From the NCBI RefSeq assembly GCF_022008365.1, contig NZ_JAIRBA010000013.1, positions 19,016 through 83,015 on the forward strand: DNA of 64,000 bases, written 5' to 3'. Position numbers and translations under genes: made by a program. The notes beneath the pieces were generated by a model. That model had not been told where the DNA came from, did no database searches, and was given only the letters and a program-made list of their open reading frames with translations. Of this stretch, positions 18,381 to 28,900 are shown in pieces; position 1 is the stretch's first letter; the number at the start of each line of letters is the position of its first letter. Source of the DNA: Aequorivita vitellina. GTDB taxonomy: Bacteria; Bacteroidota; Bacteroidia; Flavobacteriales; Flavobacteriaceae.

Positions 18381-19784
18381 TTAGATGTGCAACGCTCTGT
18401 TATCTGTCGCCGCAAGCGCAGCTTCTTTTACAGCTTCGGCATAAGTTGGATGCGCGTGGCTCATTCTGGCTATATCTTCGGCGCTAGCACGATATTCCAT
18501 CGCTACTACAGCCTCGGCAATTACATCGGCTACCCTTGCTCCTACCATATGCACGCCCAAAACCTCATCGGTTTTTTTGTCTGAAAGTATTTTCACAAAA
18601 CCATCAATGTCACCACTGGCACGGCTTCGTCCTAATGCACGCATTGGAAATTGACCCGATTTGTATTCTACTTTTGCTTCTTTAAGCTGCGCTTCAGTTT
18701 TTCCTACCGAAGCAACTTCCGGCCAAGTGTAAACCACGCCTGGAATTAAGTTATAATTGATATGTGGTTTTTGTCCGGCGATTATTTCGGCAACCAAAAC
18801 TCCTTCTTCCGAAGCTTTGTGTGCCAACATTGCACCGCGAACTACATCGCCAATGGCGTAAATGTTTTTAATGTTTGTTTGCAGTTGATCGTTCACATCA
18901 ATCATGCCGCGTTCGGTGATTTTCACGCCGGCGTTTTCAGCTTTTAAACCATCGGTATAGGGCTTTCTTCCAACGGAAACCAAGCAATAATCGCCTTTAA
19001 AAGTTACTTCTTTATCCTTTTTATCAGTAGCTGTAACAGTTATTTCTTTGCCCTTTTTAGAAACTGCAGAAACCTTATGCGAAAGGTGAAACTTTACACC
19101 TTGTTTTTTCATAGCTTTCATTAATTCCTTGCTTTGGGCAGAATCCATTGTTGGAATTATTCGATCCATATATTCCACCACGGAAACCTCAGCCCCTAAT
19201 CGACGGTAAACTTGACCTAATTCTAAGCCAATTACGCCACCGCCAATAACAATCAAATGTTTCGGAATTTCCTTTAAGCTCAACGCTTCAGTTGAAGTAA
19301 TAATCCTGTCTTTATCTAACTTTATAAAAGGAAGTGTAGAAGGCTTACTACCCGTTGCAATAATTGTATTTTTTGCTTCAATAGTTTCATTTTTTTCACC
19401 ACCGGTAATTTCAATATGAGTTGCGTCTTTAAAAGCACCCATTCCGGTGAAAACGTCAATTTTGTTTTTATTCATTAAAAACTCAATTCCTTTGGTAGTC
19501 TGTTCTACAACCGAAGCTTTGCGTTCCACCATTTTCTTGAAATTCACTTTTATATCGCCGGGAATTTCAATACCGTGGTCTTCAAAATGCTTTATGGCTT
19601 CTTCGTAATGATGCGACGAATCCAGCAATGCTTTACTAGGAATACAGCCCACATTTAGGCAAGTTCCGCCCAAGACATTATATTTTTCAATGATCGCGGT
19701 TTTCATACCCAATTGTGCGCAACGGATTGCCGCTACATACCCACCGGGGCCCGAACCAATTATTGCTACATCATAAGTGCTCAT
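18381..19784 (-). CDS. lpdA: Dihydrolipoyl dehydrogenase (E3)
   Basis: The 467-residue protein is the full length of the family. It shows the FAD-binding GSGPGGYVAA near residue 10, the redox disulphide C42/C47 in GGTCLNVGCIPSK, the NAD-binding GGGVIGLELG, and the catalytic His-Glu pair in HAHPTYAE (H445, E450). It reoxidises dihydrolipoamide of the 2-oxoacid dehydrogenase complexes and the glycine cleavage system, making NADH. It is not next to E1/E2 genes, so it may be a shared E3. Gene symbol is given from the clear family match. Confidence 0.93.
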   Translation of the reverse strand: MSTYDVAIIGSGPGGYVAAIRCAQLGMKTAIIEKYNVLGGTCLNVGCIPSKALLDSSHHYEEAIKHFEDHGIEIPGDIKVNFKKMVERKASVVEQTTKGIEFLMNKNKIDVFTGMGAFKDATHIEITGGEKNETIEAKNTIIATGSKPSTLPFIKLDKDRIITSTEALSLKEIPKHLIVIGGGVIGLELGQVYRRLGAEVSVVEYMDRIIPTMDSAQSKELMKAMKKQGVKFHLSHKVSAVSKKGKEITVTATDKKDKEVTFKGDYCLVSVGRKPYTDGLKAENAGVKITERGMIDVNDQLQTNIKNIYAIGDVVRGAMLAHKASEEGVLVAEIIAGQKPHINYNLIPGVVYTWPEVASVGKTEAQLKEAKVEYKSGQFPMRALGRSRASGDIDGFVKILSDKKTDEVLGVHMVGARVADVIAEAVVAMEYRASAEDIARMSHAHPTYAEAVKEAALAATDNRALHI

Positions 19785-19960
19785 AAAGTGTTTCTTTTAA
19801 ATTGAAGTGCAAATTTAACAGTTAAAGCTTAGATAGTAAAAGTTATAATCAATAAAGTTTCGGCAATTATTTTAAGCAAAACTTTTAAAAGGAAATGGGT
19901 TATAATTTGACCACTCATTTTAATTTTCGCAAATTTGCGAGACATTTTAAATAAACGACC

Positions 19961-21160
19961 ATGGCATTTAAACCAGCAGATAAAATTCAGGATTTACAGT
20001 ATTTTGGCGAATTTGGAGGGGTTAATCCTTCAATTTCAGATTCTTCAACATATACGTTTCTTTCAGCAAAAACAATGTTCGATACTTTTGAAGGCAATGC
20101 CGAAGGGTGCTATTTGTATTCGCGCCACTCTACGCCTTCCAATTTATATTTGGGCGAAGCTTTGGCCGCGATGGAAGGAACCGAAACCGCAAATGTTGCC
20201 GCAAGCGGAATGGGTGCCATTACCCCCGCTATTTTGCAACTCTGCAAAGCTGGCGATCACGTGGTTTCCAGTCGCACCATTTACGGCGGAACCTATGCTT
20301 TTCTGAAAAACTTTGCGCCGCGTTTAAATATTGAAACCTCTTTTGTAGATATTACAAAACTCGATGCCGTGGAAGCCGCCATTACAAAAAACACGAAAAT
20401 ACTGTATTGCGAAGCCGTTAGCAATCCACTTTTGGAAATTGCAGACATTGAAGCACTTTCAAAAATTGCCAAAAAACACAAGCTTCAACTTTTGGTTGAC
20501 AATACCTTTTCACCGTTAAGTATTTCACCTGCCAAATTGGGAGCTGACGTGGTTTTGCACAGCTTAACAAAATTTATAAACGGAAGCAGCGATACTATGG
20601 GCGGCGTAACTTGCGGCACACAGGAGTTTATCGATACCTTGCGAAACGTAAACGATGGCGCCAATATGCTGCTTGGTCCAGCAATGGATAGTTTGCGCGC
20701 AGCCTCTATTTTGAAAAATTTACGAACGCTTCACATTCGTATAAAACAACACAGCGAAAACGCTCTGTATTTAGCCGAAAAGTTTGAAGCCGATGGTTTA
20801 AAAACGGTTTACCCAGGATTGAAGTCTCACAATGGACACGAGCTTTTCAAAAAAATGATGAACAAAGAATATGGTTTCGGTGGGATGCTTACGCTGGACG
20901 TTGGCGGAATTGACAAAGCCAACGAACTAATGGAAATGATGCAGGAGCGGAATCTTGGGTATTTGGCGGTGAGTTTAGGCTTTTACAAAACCTTATTTAG
21001 CGCCCCAGGTTCTTCTACTTCTTCTGAAATTCCTGAAGAGGAGCAAAAAGAAATGGGACTTAGCGACGGATTGATTCGATTTAGTATTGGGTTGGATAAT
21101 GATATTGCACGCACGTACCAGATGATGCGGGAGTGTATGGTTGAGGTTGGTGTACTGTAA
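19961..21160 (+). CDS. Cys/Met-metabolism PLP-dependent enzyme (methionine gamma-lyase-like)
   Basis: The 399-residue protein is a fold-type I PLP enzyme of the trans-sulphuration family. Key features are the SRHSTPSNLYLGEALAAMEG substrate and PLP loop, the SGMGAITPAI and SSRTIYGGTY segments, LLVDNTFSPL with the PLP-stacking Asp, and the Schiff-base lysine K204 in HSLTKFINGS. Members include methionine gamma-lyase, cystathionine gamma-lyase and gamma-synthase, and sequence alone does not decide between them; methionine gamma-lyase is the usual name in related genomes. It should act in the cytoplasm. No pathway genes lie next to it. Confidence 0.85.
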   Translation: MAFKPADKIQDLQYFGEFGGVNPSISDSSTYTFLSAKTMFDTFEGNAEGCYLYSRHSTPSNLYLGEALAAMEGTETANVAASGMGAITPAILQLCKAGDHVVSSRTIYGGTYAFLKNFAPRLNIETSFVDITKLDAVEAAITKNTKILYCEAVSNPLLEIADIEALSKIAKKHKLQLLVDNTFSPLSISPAKLGADVVLHSLTKFINGSSDTMGGVTCGTQEFIDTLRNVNDGANMLLGPAMDSLRAASILKNLRTLHIRIKQHSENALYLAEKFEADGLKTVYPGLKSHNGHELFKKMMNKEYGFGGMLTLDVGGIDKANELMEMMQERNLGYLAVSLGFYKTLFSAPGSSTSSEIPEEEQKEMGLSDGLIRFSIGLDNDIARTYQMMRECMVEVGVL

Positions 21161-21172
21161 ATATTTTTTATG

Positions 21173-22675
21173 TTATTTCAATTCTACCAATTCAACTGAT
21201 AATGAACTTCCTGATAAAATTGTAGTAGAAATTCCGGAAACTACTGATATGACATCATTAACATCAAATTCTACAAATATTGACCTAGTAGCGGTTGCTT
21301 GTTGAATTTGAGCCTGAAAATCCATATAAGTTCTACTTCCTGATATTTCATCGGTTAAATCTTTCAAATAAAAATATGGATTATTACCACCGGACGCAGA
21401 AACAGTATAGGTCACCCGATAAACCCCTTTATATAGAATTGTAATTTTACTATTATCAATGGTGACATCCTTAAATAGACTTAATATGTTGAACCCTATT
21501 ACATCGCCACTTGATACAGAAGTATTACTGTTTCTATAAATTTCACCATAAATCGGATCAGCAGCATTTCTCTTCCAAGTAACATTACCCGCCCCATCCG
21601 TTTGTAAAATTTGTTTATCGGTTCCTCTAACATTAGGAAGCGTATATGGACTAGCCCCTCCTACAACTAAATTTCCAAATGATCTTACCTGAGTATTACT
21701 AGAACTACCAAGAACTATTTGATTACTTGAAGTTGTGTTAGAACCATTGCCGATTGCTGTACTATTTTGTTGTGTTGCAGTTGCGCCATTACCAATAGCT
21801 ATGGCATCATTTGCACTCGCGCTTGCATTATTTCCCATTACAATAGTGTTTTGATTTGAAGCAATAGCAGCAGATCCCAGTGCAATTGCATAATTGGCAT
21901 TTGCTTTGGCATCATTACCTATAGCAATATTTTTATAATTTGACTGGGCTCCACTACCAATTGCAACGGATTCATTTCCATTATTCTGTGCTTGATATCC
22001 TATCGCCAAAGCTTGATATGCTGATTTCGATTCATAACCTATTGCAACCGATTGATTGCCATCATTATTAGCATTATACCCAATAACTAAAGCCTGGTGT
22101 GCTGATTCCGCACCATATCCTATTGCAACCGATTGGTTTCCATTACTATTAGCGTTATAGCCAATAGCCAATGCCTCGTGACTTGCAGATGCCGATTTTC
22201 CCAATGCTAAAGAATTATTAGCGGTAGCCACAGCATTTTCGCCAAAACTAACCCCTCCTTGAGGATGCAAATTACCCATACTTTTATTGTTTACTTTAAA
22301 CTCTAGAGAGTTATAATTAGTTGTTCCCAAAAAATTATTATTTGCAATACTATTTCCTGTTAAACTCCATCCCTCTGTACTCCCACTACCACTATTTTTT
22401 ATTGGACTCCATAAACTTCCCGTCCAATAGTAAAACCCAGGCGAAACATCATTGGTTGTTGCCGTATTATAAACTAATAAGCTTGATGCGGGTGAGTTAA
22501 TTGGGGAGCTGCTGGTCGTTCTAGTTAAATTTACTCTGGGAAGCAACATCCCTTTCTCAGAAGAAGTTATATCCAACACACTGGAAGGGTCTGGATTGGT
22601 AGTACCAATACCAACCTGTGCGAAATTTGAAAATGATAATGTTATAAAAAACAATGATATATAAATGGTTTTCAT
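21173..22675 (-). CDS. YadA-head-like surface protein with C-terminal jelly-roll-like domain
   Basis: The 500-residue protein has a signal peptide and the opening GIGTTNPDPSSVLDI common to exported Bacteroidota structural proteins. Residues of about 150-340 contain around twelve 14-residue repeats with the pattern SVAIGxxAxSxxxxAxAIG, the left-handed beta-roll of YadA/Hep_Hag adhesin heads. The remaining C-terminal 150 residues (from PIYGEIYRN) include a GVYRVTYTVSASGG strand and look like a C1q/TNF-like jelly roll, as at the tips of trimeric fibres. No YadA membrane anchor or T9SS signal is visible. Its role is probably adhesive or structural; attachment route unknown. Confidence 0.75.
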   Translation of the reverse strand: MKTIYISLFFITLSFSNFAQVGIGTTNPDPSSVLDITSSEKGMLLPRVNLTRTTSSSPINSPASSLLVYNTATTNDVSPGFYYWTGSLWSPIKNSGSGSTEGWSLTGNSIANNNFLGTTNYNSLEFKVNNKSMGNLHPQGGVSFGENAVATANNSLALGKSASASHEALAIGYNANSNGNQSVAIGYGAESAHQALVIGYNANNDGNQSVAIGYESKSAYQALAIGYQAQNNGNESVAIGSGAQSNYKNIAIGNDAKANANYAIALGSAAIASNQNTIVMGNNASASANDAIAIGNGATATQQNSTAIGNGSNTTSSNQIVLGSSSNTQVRSFGNLVVGGASPYTLPNVRGTDKQILQTDGAGNVTWKRNAADPIYGEIYRNSNTSVSSGDVIGFNILSLFKDVTIDNSKITILYKGVYRVTYTVSASGGNNPYFYLKDLTDEISGSRTYMDFQAQIQQATATRSIFVEFDVNDVISVVSGISTTILSGSSLSVELVELK

Positions 22676-22917
22676 ACTTGAGCATATTTAAAACTCCGTA
22701 AACATATATCCGTTTTATGTTAATTCCAAAGGTTTAATCGATTACTCAATTTTAAGTCGTTGTATAACTCATTTTGACGACAAAGTGACTAGATTATAGG
22801 TTATTTGTAGACCATATAATTTTAATCTACTCACTAAGCAATGACAAGGACTTATCTTTTTAATTTGCATAGGTTTTTACAAAATCGTAACATTACAATC
22901 CAATTTAAAACTTCCCT

Positions 22918-24411
22918 ATGCAAAGTCAGGATATTAAGCCCACAGATCCAAAAGATGAACAAGTAGTAGAAAATAAAGAATTGAATATTTGGGAGGCGTT
23001 AATACCGGTCGTTGCACTAATTATAATGCTTTTTTACAATGTCTTTTTCGCTTATGGTGATGATGCCCTAAGTGGAAGCAACCAATTCATTCTTTTAATG
23101 GGCGGTGCCGTGGCTGCCATTGTAGGCTTTTATAACAAGGTGAGTTTTGACCAGATGCTGGAAGAGGTAGCTATAAATATAAAATCTACTGCTGGGGCTA
23201 TTTTAATACTTTTAATGGTTGGCGCATTGGCCGGAACGTGGTTAATTAGCGGAATTATCCCCACAATGATTTATTACGGACTACAAATTTTAAATCCAAC
23301 AATATTTCTAGCTTCTTGCGTAATTATTTGCGCTATTATTTCGGTGGCGACGGGAAGTAGTTGGACTACTTCAGCAACCGTGGGGATTGCTTTAATTGGT
23401 ATTGCCAATGCCTTAGGAATATCGGTGGGAATGACAGCTGGAGCAATTCTTTCCGGCGCTTATTTTGGTGATAAAATTTCGCCTTTAAGCGACACAACAA
23501 ACCTCGCTCCTGCAATGGCTGGCACAGATTTATTTACACACATTAGGTATATGCTGTACACTACCGTCCCTACTTTAATTATTACCTTGATAATTTTTAC
23601 AATCATAGGGTTCAGTATAGATACTTCTGGCACCGCCGATACACATTTAATTCTGGCAGCTGTAAAAGAATCTATTAATGTTAGTCCGTGGTTGTTTTTG
23701 GTTCCTGCAGTAGTAATTTTTTTAATTGTCAAGAAAACGCCTCCTTTAATTGCGCTTCTAATAGGAACACTTTTTGGCGCAGTTGCCGCATTAATATTTC
23801 AACCAAATATAGTTGCCTCAATAGGCGGTGGAACATCGCTTACGTTTGAAAATGGCTATAAAGGAATAATGAACGCCATTACCGTAGACAGTGCTATCCC
23901 TACAGAAAATGAAGCTTTAAAAGACCTCTTTGCCGCCGGGGGAATGTCGGGCATGCTCAATACAATATGGCTTATTCTCTGTGCCATGGTTTTTGGTGGG
24001 ATAATGGATGCTATAGGAGCACTTGCCGCAATCAGTAAAGCATTGTTGAAATTGTTCCACACAACCTTCGGACTTTTTGCGAGTACCGTGGCCAGTTGTT
24101 TAGCACTAAACCTTACTGCAAGTGATCAATATTTAGCAATTGTAGTTCCGGGAAAGATGTATTCAAAAGCGTTTAAAGATAAAGGTTTGGCTCCCGAAAA
24201 TCTCTCACGAACGTTGGAAGATTCGGGAACAGTCACTTCTGTTTTGGTGCCTTGGAATACGTGCGGAGCATACCACAGCGGTGTGTTGGGCGTAGATACA
24301 CTTCACTATGCGGGTTATGCTTTTTTTAACTGGCTTAGCCCATTTATGACTTTGCTTTTTGCCGCTTTCAGAATCAAAATCAGGATGTTAACTACACCTG
24401 CAAAAACATAA
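22918..24411 (+). CDS. nhaC: Na+/H+ antiporter NhaC family protein
   Basis: The 497-residue protein has about eleven or twelve hydrophobic segments, with a polar N-terminus of about 30 residues. The region GDKISPLSDTTNLAPA (about residues 183-198) is the signature of NhaC-type antiporters and includes charged residues in the ion path. The family exchanges sodium for protons, and some members move organic acids or amino acids. It sits alone, divergent from the YadA-like gene. Specificity is not decided by sequence. Confidence 0.87.
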   Translation: MQSQDIKPTDPKDEQVVENKELNIWEALIPVVALIIMLFYNVFFAYGDDALSGSNQFILLMGGAVAAIVGFYNKVSFDQMLEEVAINIKSTAGAILILLMVGALAGTWLISGIIPTMIYYGLQILNPTIFLASCVIICAIISVATGSSWTTSATVGIALIGIANALGISVGMTAGAILSGAYFGDKISPLSDTTNLAPAMAGTDLFTHIRYMLYTTVPTLIITLIIFTIIGFSIDTSGTADTHLILAAVKESINVSPWLFLVPAVVIFLIVKKTPPLIALLIGTLFGAVAALIFQPNIVASIGGGTSLTFENGYKGIMNAITVDSAIPTENEALKDLFAAGGMSGMLNTIWLILCAMVFGGIMDAIGALAAISKALLKLFHTTFGLFASTVASCLALNLTASDQYLAIVVPGKMYSKAFKDKGLAPENLSRTLEDSGTVTSVLVPWNTCGAYHSGVLGVDTLHYAGYAFFNWLSPFMTLLFAAFRIKIRMLTTPAKT

Positions 24412-24563
24412 AACCTCCATTACTTTTACTTATAGTTAAAATTTTAACCTATTGCTAAAATCTATTGGTTTATAAGTTAATCCATTGAAGATTTCTTCCT
24501 TTATTAGAGGTACTTCCTATCTTTGCAATAGAAAAATATTAACCTTAAAAAATAAATAAAACT

Positions 24564-25199
24564 ATGGCTTTAGTAGGAAAACAATTCCCAAACATTTCAG
24601 TAGATGCAATGAACGAAATGGGGGATACTTTTAAACTAAATGTGCTTGAAGAAGCTAAGAAAAACAACAAGAAAGTATTGCTTTTTTGGTACCCAAAAGA
24701 TTTCACTTTTGTATGTCCAACTGAAATTCACTCATTTCAAGAAGCGCTTTCAAAATTTGAAGATAGAAACACAATGGTAATTGGTGCTTCTTGCGATACT
24801 CCCGAAGTTCATTTTGCGTGGTTAAACACTCCAAAAGACGACGGAGGAATTGAAGGTGTAACATACCCATTATTAGCAGATACTAACCGTAACCTCGCCA
24901 ACGCACTTGGAATTCTTGATATTACAAACGAGCGCTACGACGATGAAACCGGATTGCTTATGGTAGATGGCGATAACGTAACTTACCGTGCAACTTATTT
25001 GATTGATGAAGAAGGAAAAATATTCCACGAAAGTGTAAACGATATGCCTTTGGGAAGAAATGTAAATGAATTCATCAGATTAGTAGATGCTTACACCCAC
25101 GTACAGAAAAATGGTGAGGTTTGTCCAGCAAACTGGGAAGAAGGAAAAGAAGCAATGCAAGCAACGCGTGAAGCTGTAGCTACATACTTAAGAAATTAA
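24564..25199 (+). CDS. 2-Cys peroxiredoxin (AhpC/Prx1 type)
   Basis: The 211-residue protein has the peroxidatic Cys C51 in DFTFVCPTEI and the resolving Cys C187 in GEVCPANWEEG, the hallmarks of typical 2-Cys AhpC/Prx1 enzymes. It reduces hydrogen peroxide and alkyl hydroperoxides. It is the first gene of an operon: a thioredoxin-like gene starts 3 bp after its stop and is its probable electron donor. A TATCTTTG box at 24518-24525, about 40 bp before the start, fits the Bacteroidota -7 element; I see no good -33 element. Confidence 0.92.
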   Translation: MALVGKQFPNISVDAMNEMGDTFKLNVLEEAKKNNKKVLLFWYPKDFTFVCPTEIHSFQEALSKFEDRNTMVIGASCDTPEVHFAWLNTPKDDGGIEGVTYPLLADTNRNLANALGILDITNERYDDETGLLMVDGDNVTYRATYLIDEEGKIFHESVNDMPLGRNVNEFIRLVDAYTHVQKNGEVCPANWEEGKEAMQATREAVATYLRN

Positions 25200-25202
25200 G
25201 AT

Positions 25203-25517
25203 ATGATAGTAGAGTTAAAAGATGATAGCCTGCAACAGCTAATTTCTGAAGAAAAGAACGTAGTTGTTCAATTCTCGGCAGGATGGTGCGGCAATTGTAG
25301 AGTGATGAAACCAAAATTTAAAAAGTTGGCTTCGGAAACTGAAAATTTAAAGTTTGTATTGGTAGATGCCGAAAAATTTCCTGAAAGTAGAAAAATGGCA
25401 AATGTAGATAATTTGCCAACCTTCGCAACTTTCAAAAATGGCGAATTGGTAAACCAAGTACAAACCAACAAATTTGAACTTTTAAAAGATCTAGTGAATG
25501 AAGTTGCCAGTAATTAG
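25203..25517 (+). CDS. Thioredoxin-like protein
   Basis: The 104-residue protein is a single thioredoxin domain with the active site CGNC (C29, C32) in FSAGWCGNC, replacing the usual CGPC, and the cis-Pro loop DNLPTFATFKNG. It lies 3 bp after the peroxiredoxin gene and overlaps the next gene by 20 bp, so it very probably reduces the peroxiredoxin. No signal peptide is present, so it is cytoplasmic. Confidence 0.9.
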   Translation: MIVELKDDSLQQLISEEKNVVVQFSAGWCGNCRVMKPKFKKLASETENLKFVLVDAEKFPESRKMANVDNLPTFATFKNGELVNQVQTNKFELLKDLVNEVASN

Positions 25518-25746
25518 ACATATTCAACGTAACAATTCTATAGCGCAGATTGAAAGCTGTGTTGAAGTTTTGGAATCTTTCAGCGAATACAATCGTATTA
25601 CAGAAGAAGAAATGGACGTTATTGGTGAGCTTATTACCAACCTTTGCGGGGCGGTAGAAGTACACAAAATGATCGCAGACGGCATGCCGGAGCGCGACGC
25701 TGCAAATACTTTTGCACAAAAAGTTTTGGGCTCCATAGACCGATAG
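25498..25746 (+). CDS. Small conserved protein following thioredoxin (DUF6952-like)
   Basis: The 82-residue acidic, helical protein starts inside the end of the thioredoxin gene (20-bp overlap), so it is translationally linked to it. I recognise it from memory as a small protein found next to peroxiredoxin-thioredoxin genes in Flavobacteriia, filed as DUF6952. It has a single Cys (TNLCGAVEV). Its function is unknown; the gene order suggests a link to peroxide defence. A strong terminator follows. Confidence 0.75.
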   Translation: MKLPVIRHIQRNNSIAQIESCVEVLESFSEYNRITEEEMDVIGELITNLCGAVEVHKMIADGMPERDAANTFAQKVLGSIDR

Positions 25747-25766
25747 ATTTATAATATATACTTTAT

Positions 25767-25802
25767 AAAAATCCCTTTGCAAATTTTGTGAAGGGATTTT
25801 TT
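25767..25802 (+). terminator. Intrinsic terminator of the peroxiredoxin operon
   Basis: An 11-bp stem (aaaaatccctt / aagggattttt) followed by more T residues. Confidence 0.87.
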
Positions 25803-25977
25803 CTTTAGGAAAAATAGCTTCAAAAAAACATTTTTTAAAAGTTCCTATTTACACTTAAAATATTACGAAATGTTACAAACATTTTCATATAATTTCATTT
25901 TATAATTATTTGAAGACCAATTAACTATACGTGTAATAAGATAATTTTGTATTTTTAGTTGATCTAACAAATAAAAA

Positions 25978-28900
25978 ATGAAATTTGTTTGCTATTGTAC
26001 TATCCTATTGTTGCTTTTTTCTGAAAGGAATATGGCACAACAGCCTATTACATTCCAGCACTTTGGCGTTGGCGAAGGGCTTTCCTCTGCAGATGTAACA
26101 ACCATATTTCAGGATAGTCGCGGGTATATGTGGATTGGCACCGGCAATGGCCTAAACCGCGGTAACGGAAAGCAATTTACAGTGTATACCGTTTCTACAG
26201 ACAGTAGTAAAACTTCACTTCCCAACGCAAAAATAAGAAGCATTTTTGAAGACCGTCACAAATCAATTTGGATTGGTACTTCCGCTGGACTTTCAAAATA
26301 CAATCCGCAGTTAGAAAAGTTTACAAATTTCACCGAGGTTGGCGACTGCAAGAATTGTTTGGCTGGCCGTATCATAAAGGTAATAAAGGAAGATGGCAAT
26401 TATTTATGGCTTGGTACCAACGCCGGACTCTCAAAAATAAATACCAAAACCAACGAGATTACTTCGTGGTGGCACAAAGAAGGCCGCGACAACATTCCAT
26501 CAATTTATTCCATTATTGATATTCTTCTTCTTAAAAATGGTTCTTTACTTTTAGCCACACACGAAGGGTTGGTTGTATTTAACCCAAAACAAGACATTTT
26601 TACTGAAATAACAATTCCACTAAAACTGCAGGAAAAAGGATTGGGCGCTTTGTTTCAAGATTCATTCGGCACAATTTGGATTGGGACTAATTATGACGGC
26701 GTAATACAAATGACGGGAGATTGGCAGCATCCCAATTTTAAGCATTTTCCCCAACTCGTAGATGCCGAGGAAGGAAGAACAACAGTTTACGATTTTGAAG
26801 AAGATGCCAATGGCAGACTTTGGACTTCCAGTTATTTGGGCGTGTCGGTTTTAAATCAAAAAAACAACAAAATTAATTATTACAGAAGCAAAGCAGACAG
26901 CCCAACTTCCATTTCACAAAACCCCATAAAAAAAATATACAAAGATGCGCAAAACAGGATGTGGCTGGGCTCACGAGCGGGTATTGATTTGTTTGACCCG
27001 TATCTCAATCAATTTGAAATACTGAAACACGACAGTGATAATGCTCAAAGTATTTCTAACAACAATACTTTTAGCATTTTGGAAGATTCAAAGGGATACC
27101 TGTGGTTCGGCTTTATGGACAGTGGCATTTCTGTGCTTTGGAAAGATGAAAATGGCACGGAACAGTACCACCACATAACAGCGGGAATTGGTAATAGGCA
27201 CCTAAAACACAACTCGGTTTATGCCCTCGAAGAAGACAAAAAAGGAAATATTTGGGCAAGCAGTCCCGGAGGTTTGCACATACTTGAATGGAAAGACAGA
27301 AGCAAATTTGAATACACCATTTCAACAGTTCCCGAAGGTTCCATAACTGAAAATAAACTGCCTGAAAGGCGTATTTATGAAATAAAAAACGATGCCGACA
27401 ATAAAACGTGGTTAGCCACACATAGCGCCGGAATTATCGCTTTTGATACCCACGGAGCTGCACAGCAGTTTCTGTTTGAAGATCAAAACCCAGAACTGAG
27501 TTCAAAGGATTTTGTAGTTACTTTGAATATAGACGCTAAAAAACGAGTCTGGACTGGTAATTTCAATTTGGGAGGTGCCGTTATTCAAGATCCCACTTCC
27601 GAAACTTCCTTCAAAAAAATAAAGGGCGATGCTCCATTTTATTTGAAGGTGGTGAACGATTATTTCTTTGATGAAAATGAAGCGCTTCTCACTACCGAAG
27701 ATGGAGTTTTTCATTTCTCGAATGTTGAAGAATTGCTCACATCCGAAAACCCAAATCATATTAAATACACAGAAGAATCGGGACTTTCCAGTAATTTCAC
27801 TTCCGAAATTATAAAAACCAATACGCACGAATTTTGGATAAGCACGGTGAATGGTTTAACCAAATTAAATACCGCCGAGAAAAAAGCTACTTCATTTAAA
27901 AAAATTCTAAACGCCCGCGATTTTGAATTCAATCATAATTCAGCTGTACTCACCACCGATAGTATTGCGTATTTTGGAGGCACCCACGGTATTGTTCGTT
28001 TTAAACCATCAGAAATCTATAAAAATCCACATCCACCGCGAGTTTCATTTTCAGATTTTCGCATTTTGAACGTACCTGTTCCTATTTCAAGTGAAAAAAC
28101 AAAAAGAACTTCAATTCCTAAAAACATAGCTTATATTGAAAATATAATTCTAAAAACATCAGACAAAATAATTTCCTTTACAATAGACGCAGTCAATTTC
28201 ACACTTCCCGAAGAAACGCGCTACGCATACAAATTAGAAGGTTTTGACGAAACTTGGATTGAATCTGAAAGCCCGGTAATTACACGATCTAATCTCGATC
28301 CAGGAACCTACACGCTTTTGGCAAAAGCTTCAAATAACGATGGGGTTTGGAGCAATACGGCTTCACTTAAACTTGAAATGCCTACTCCGTGGTTTCAAAG
28401 TTGGTGGGCGTATTTTCTATATTTTATTTTAGCTATCGGTGGTGTTTATTTACTACTCAAATTACGATTGCAACAAGAACGGCGCATAGAATTAGCTCGT
28501 GCGCAGGAAAGAGATATTTTTAGAAAACGAAGTTCCCGCGATTTTCACGATGAAGCCGGTACAAAAATTACGAGAATTGCTTTAATAACCGAATTGGCCA
28601 GAATTGAAAATCCAAAAAACAAGGAATTACAGAAACATTTGCTGCAAATAGATGATAATATTCAAGACCTAAATAATGGAATGCGTGACTTTATCTGGAC
28701 ACTGGATCCTTCTAACGACAACGCGTACGACACCTTAAACCGTTATACTGAATTTGCGGGAAAGTTTTGTGAAATCGCCAATATAAAATTCCATTCAGAC
28801 GCTATTTCCGAAGAGCTAAAAACCAAAGAGCTCAATATGGCCGAACGCCGCCATTTACTAATGATTTTAAAGGAAGCCACAAACAATTTGGTAAAGCACG

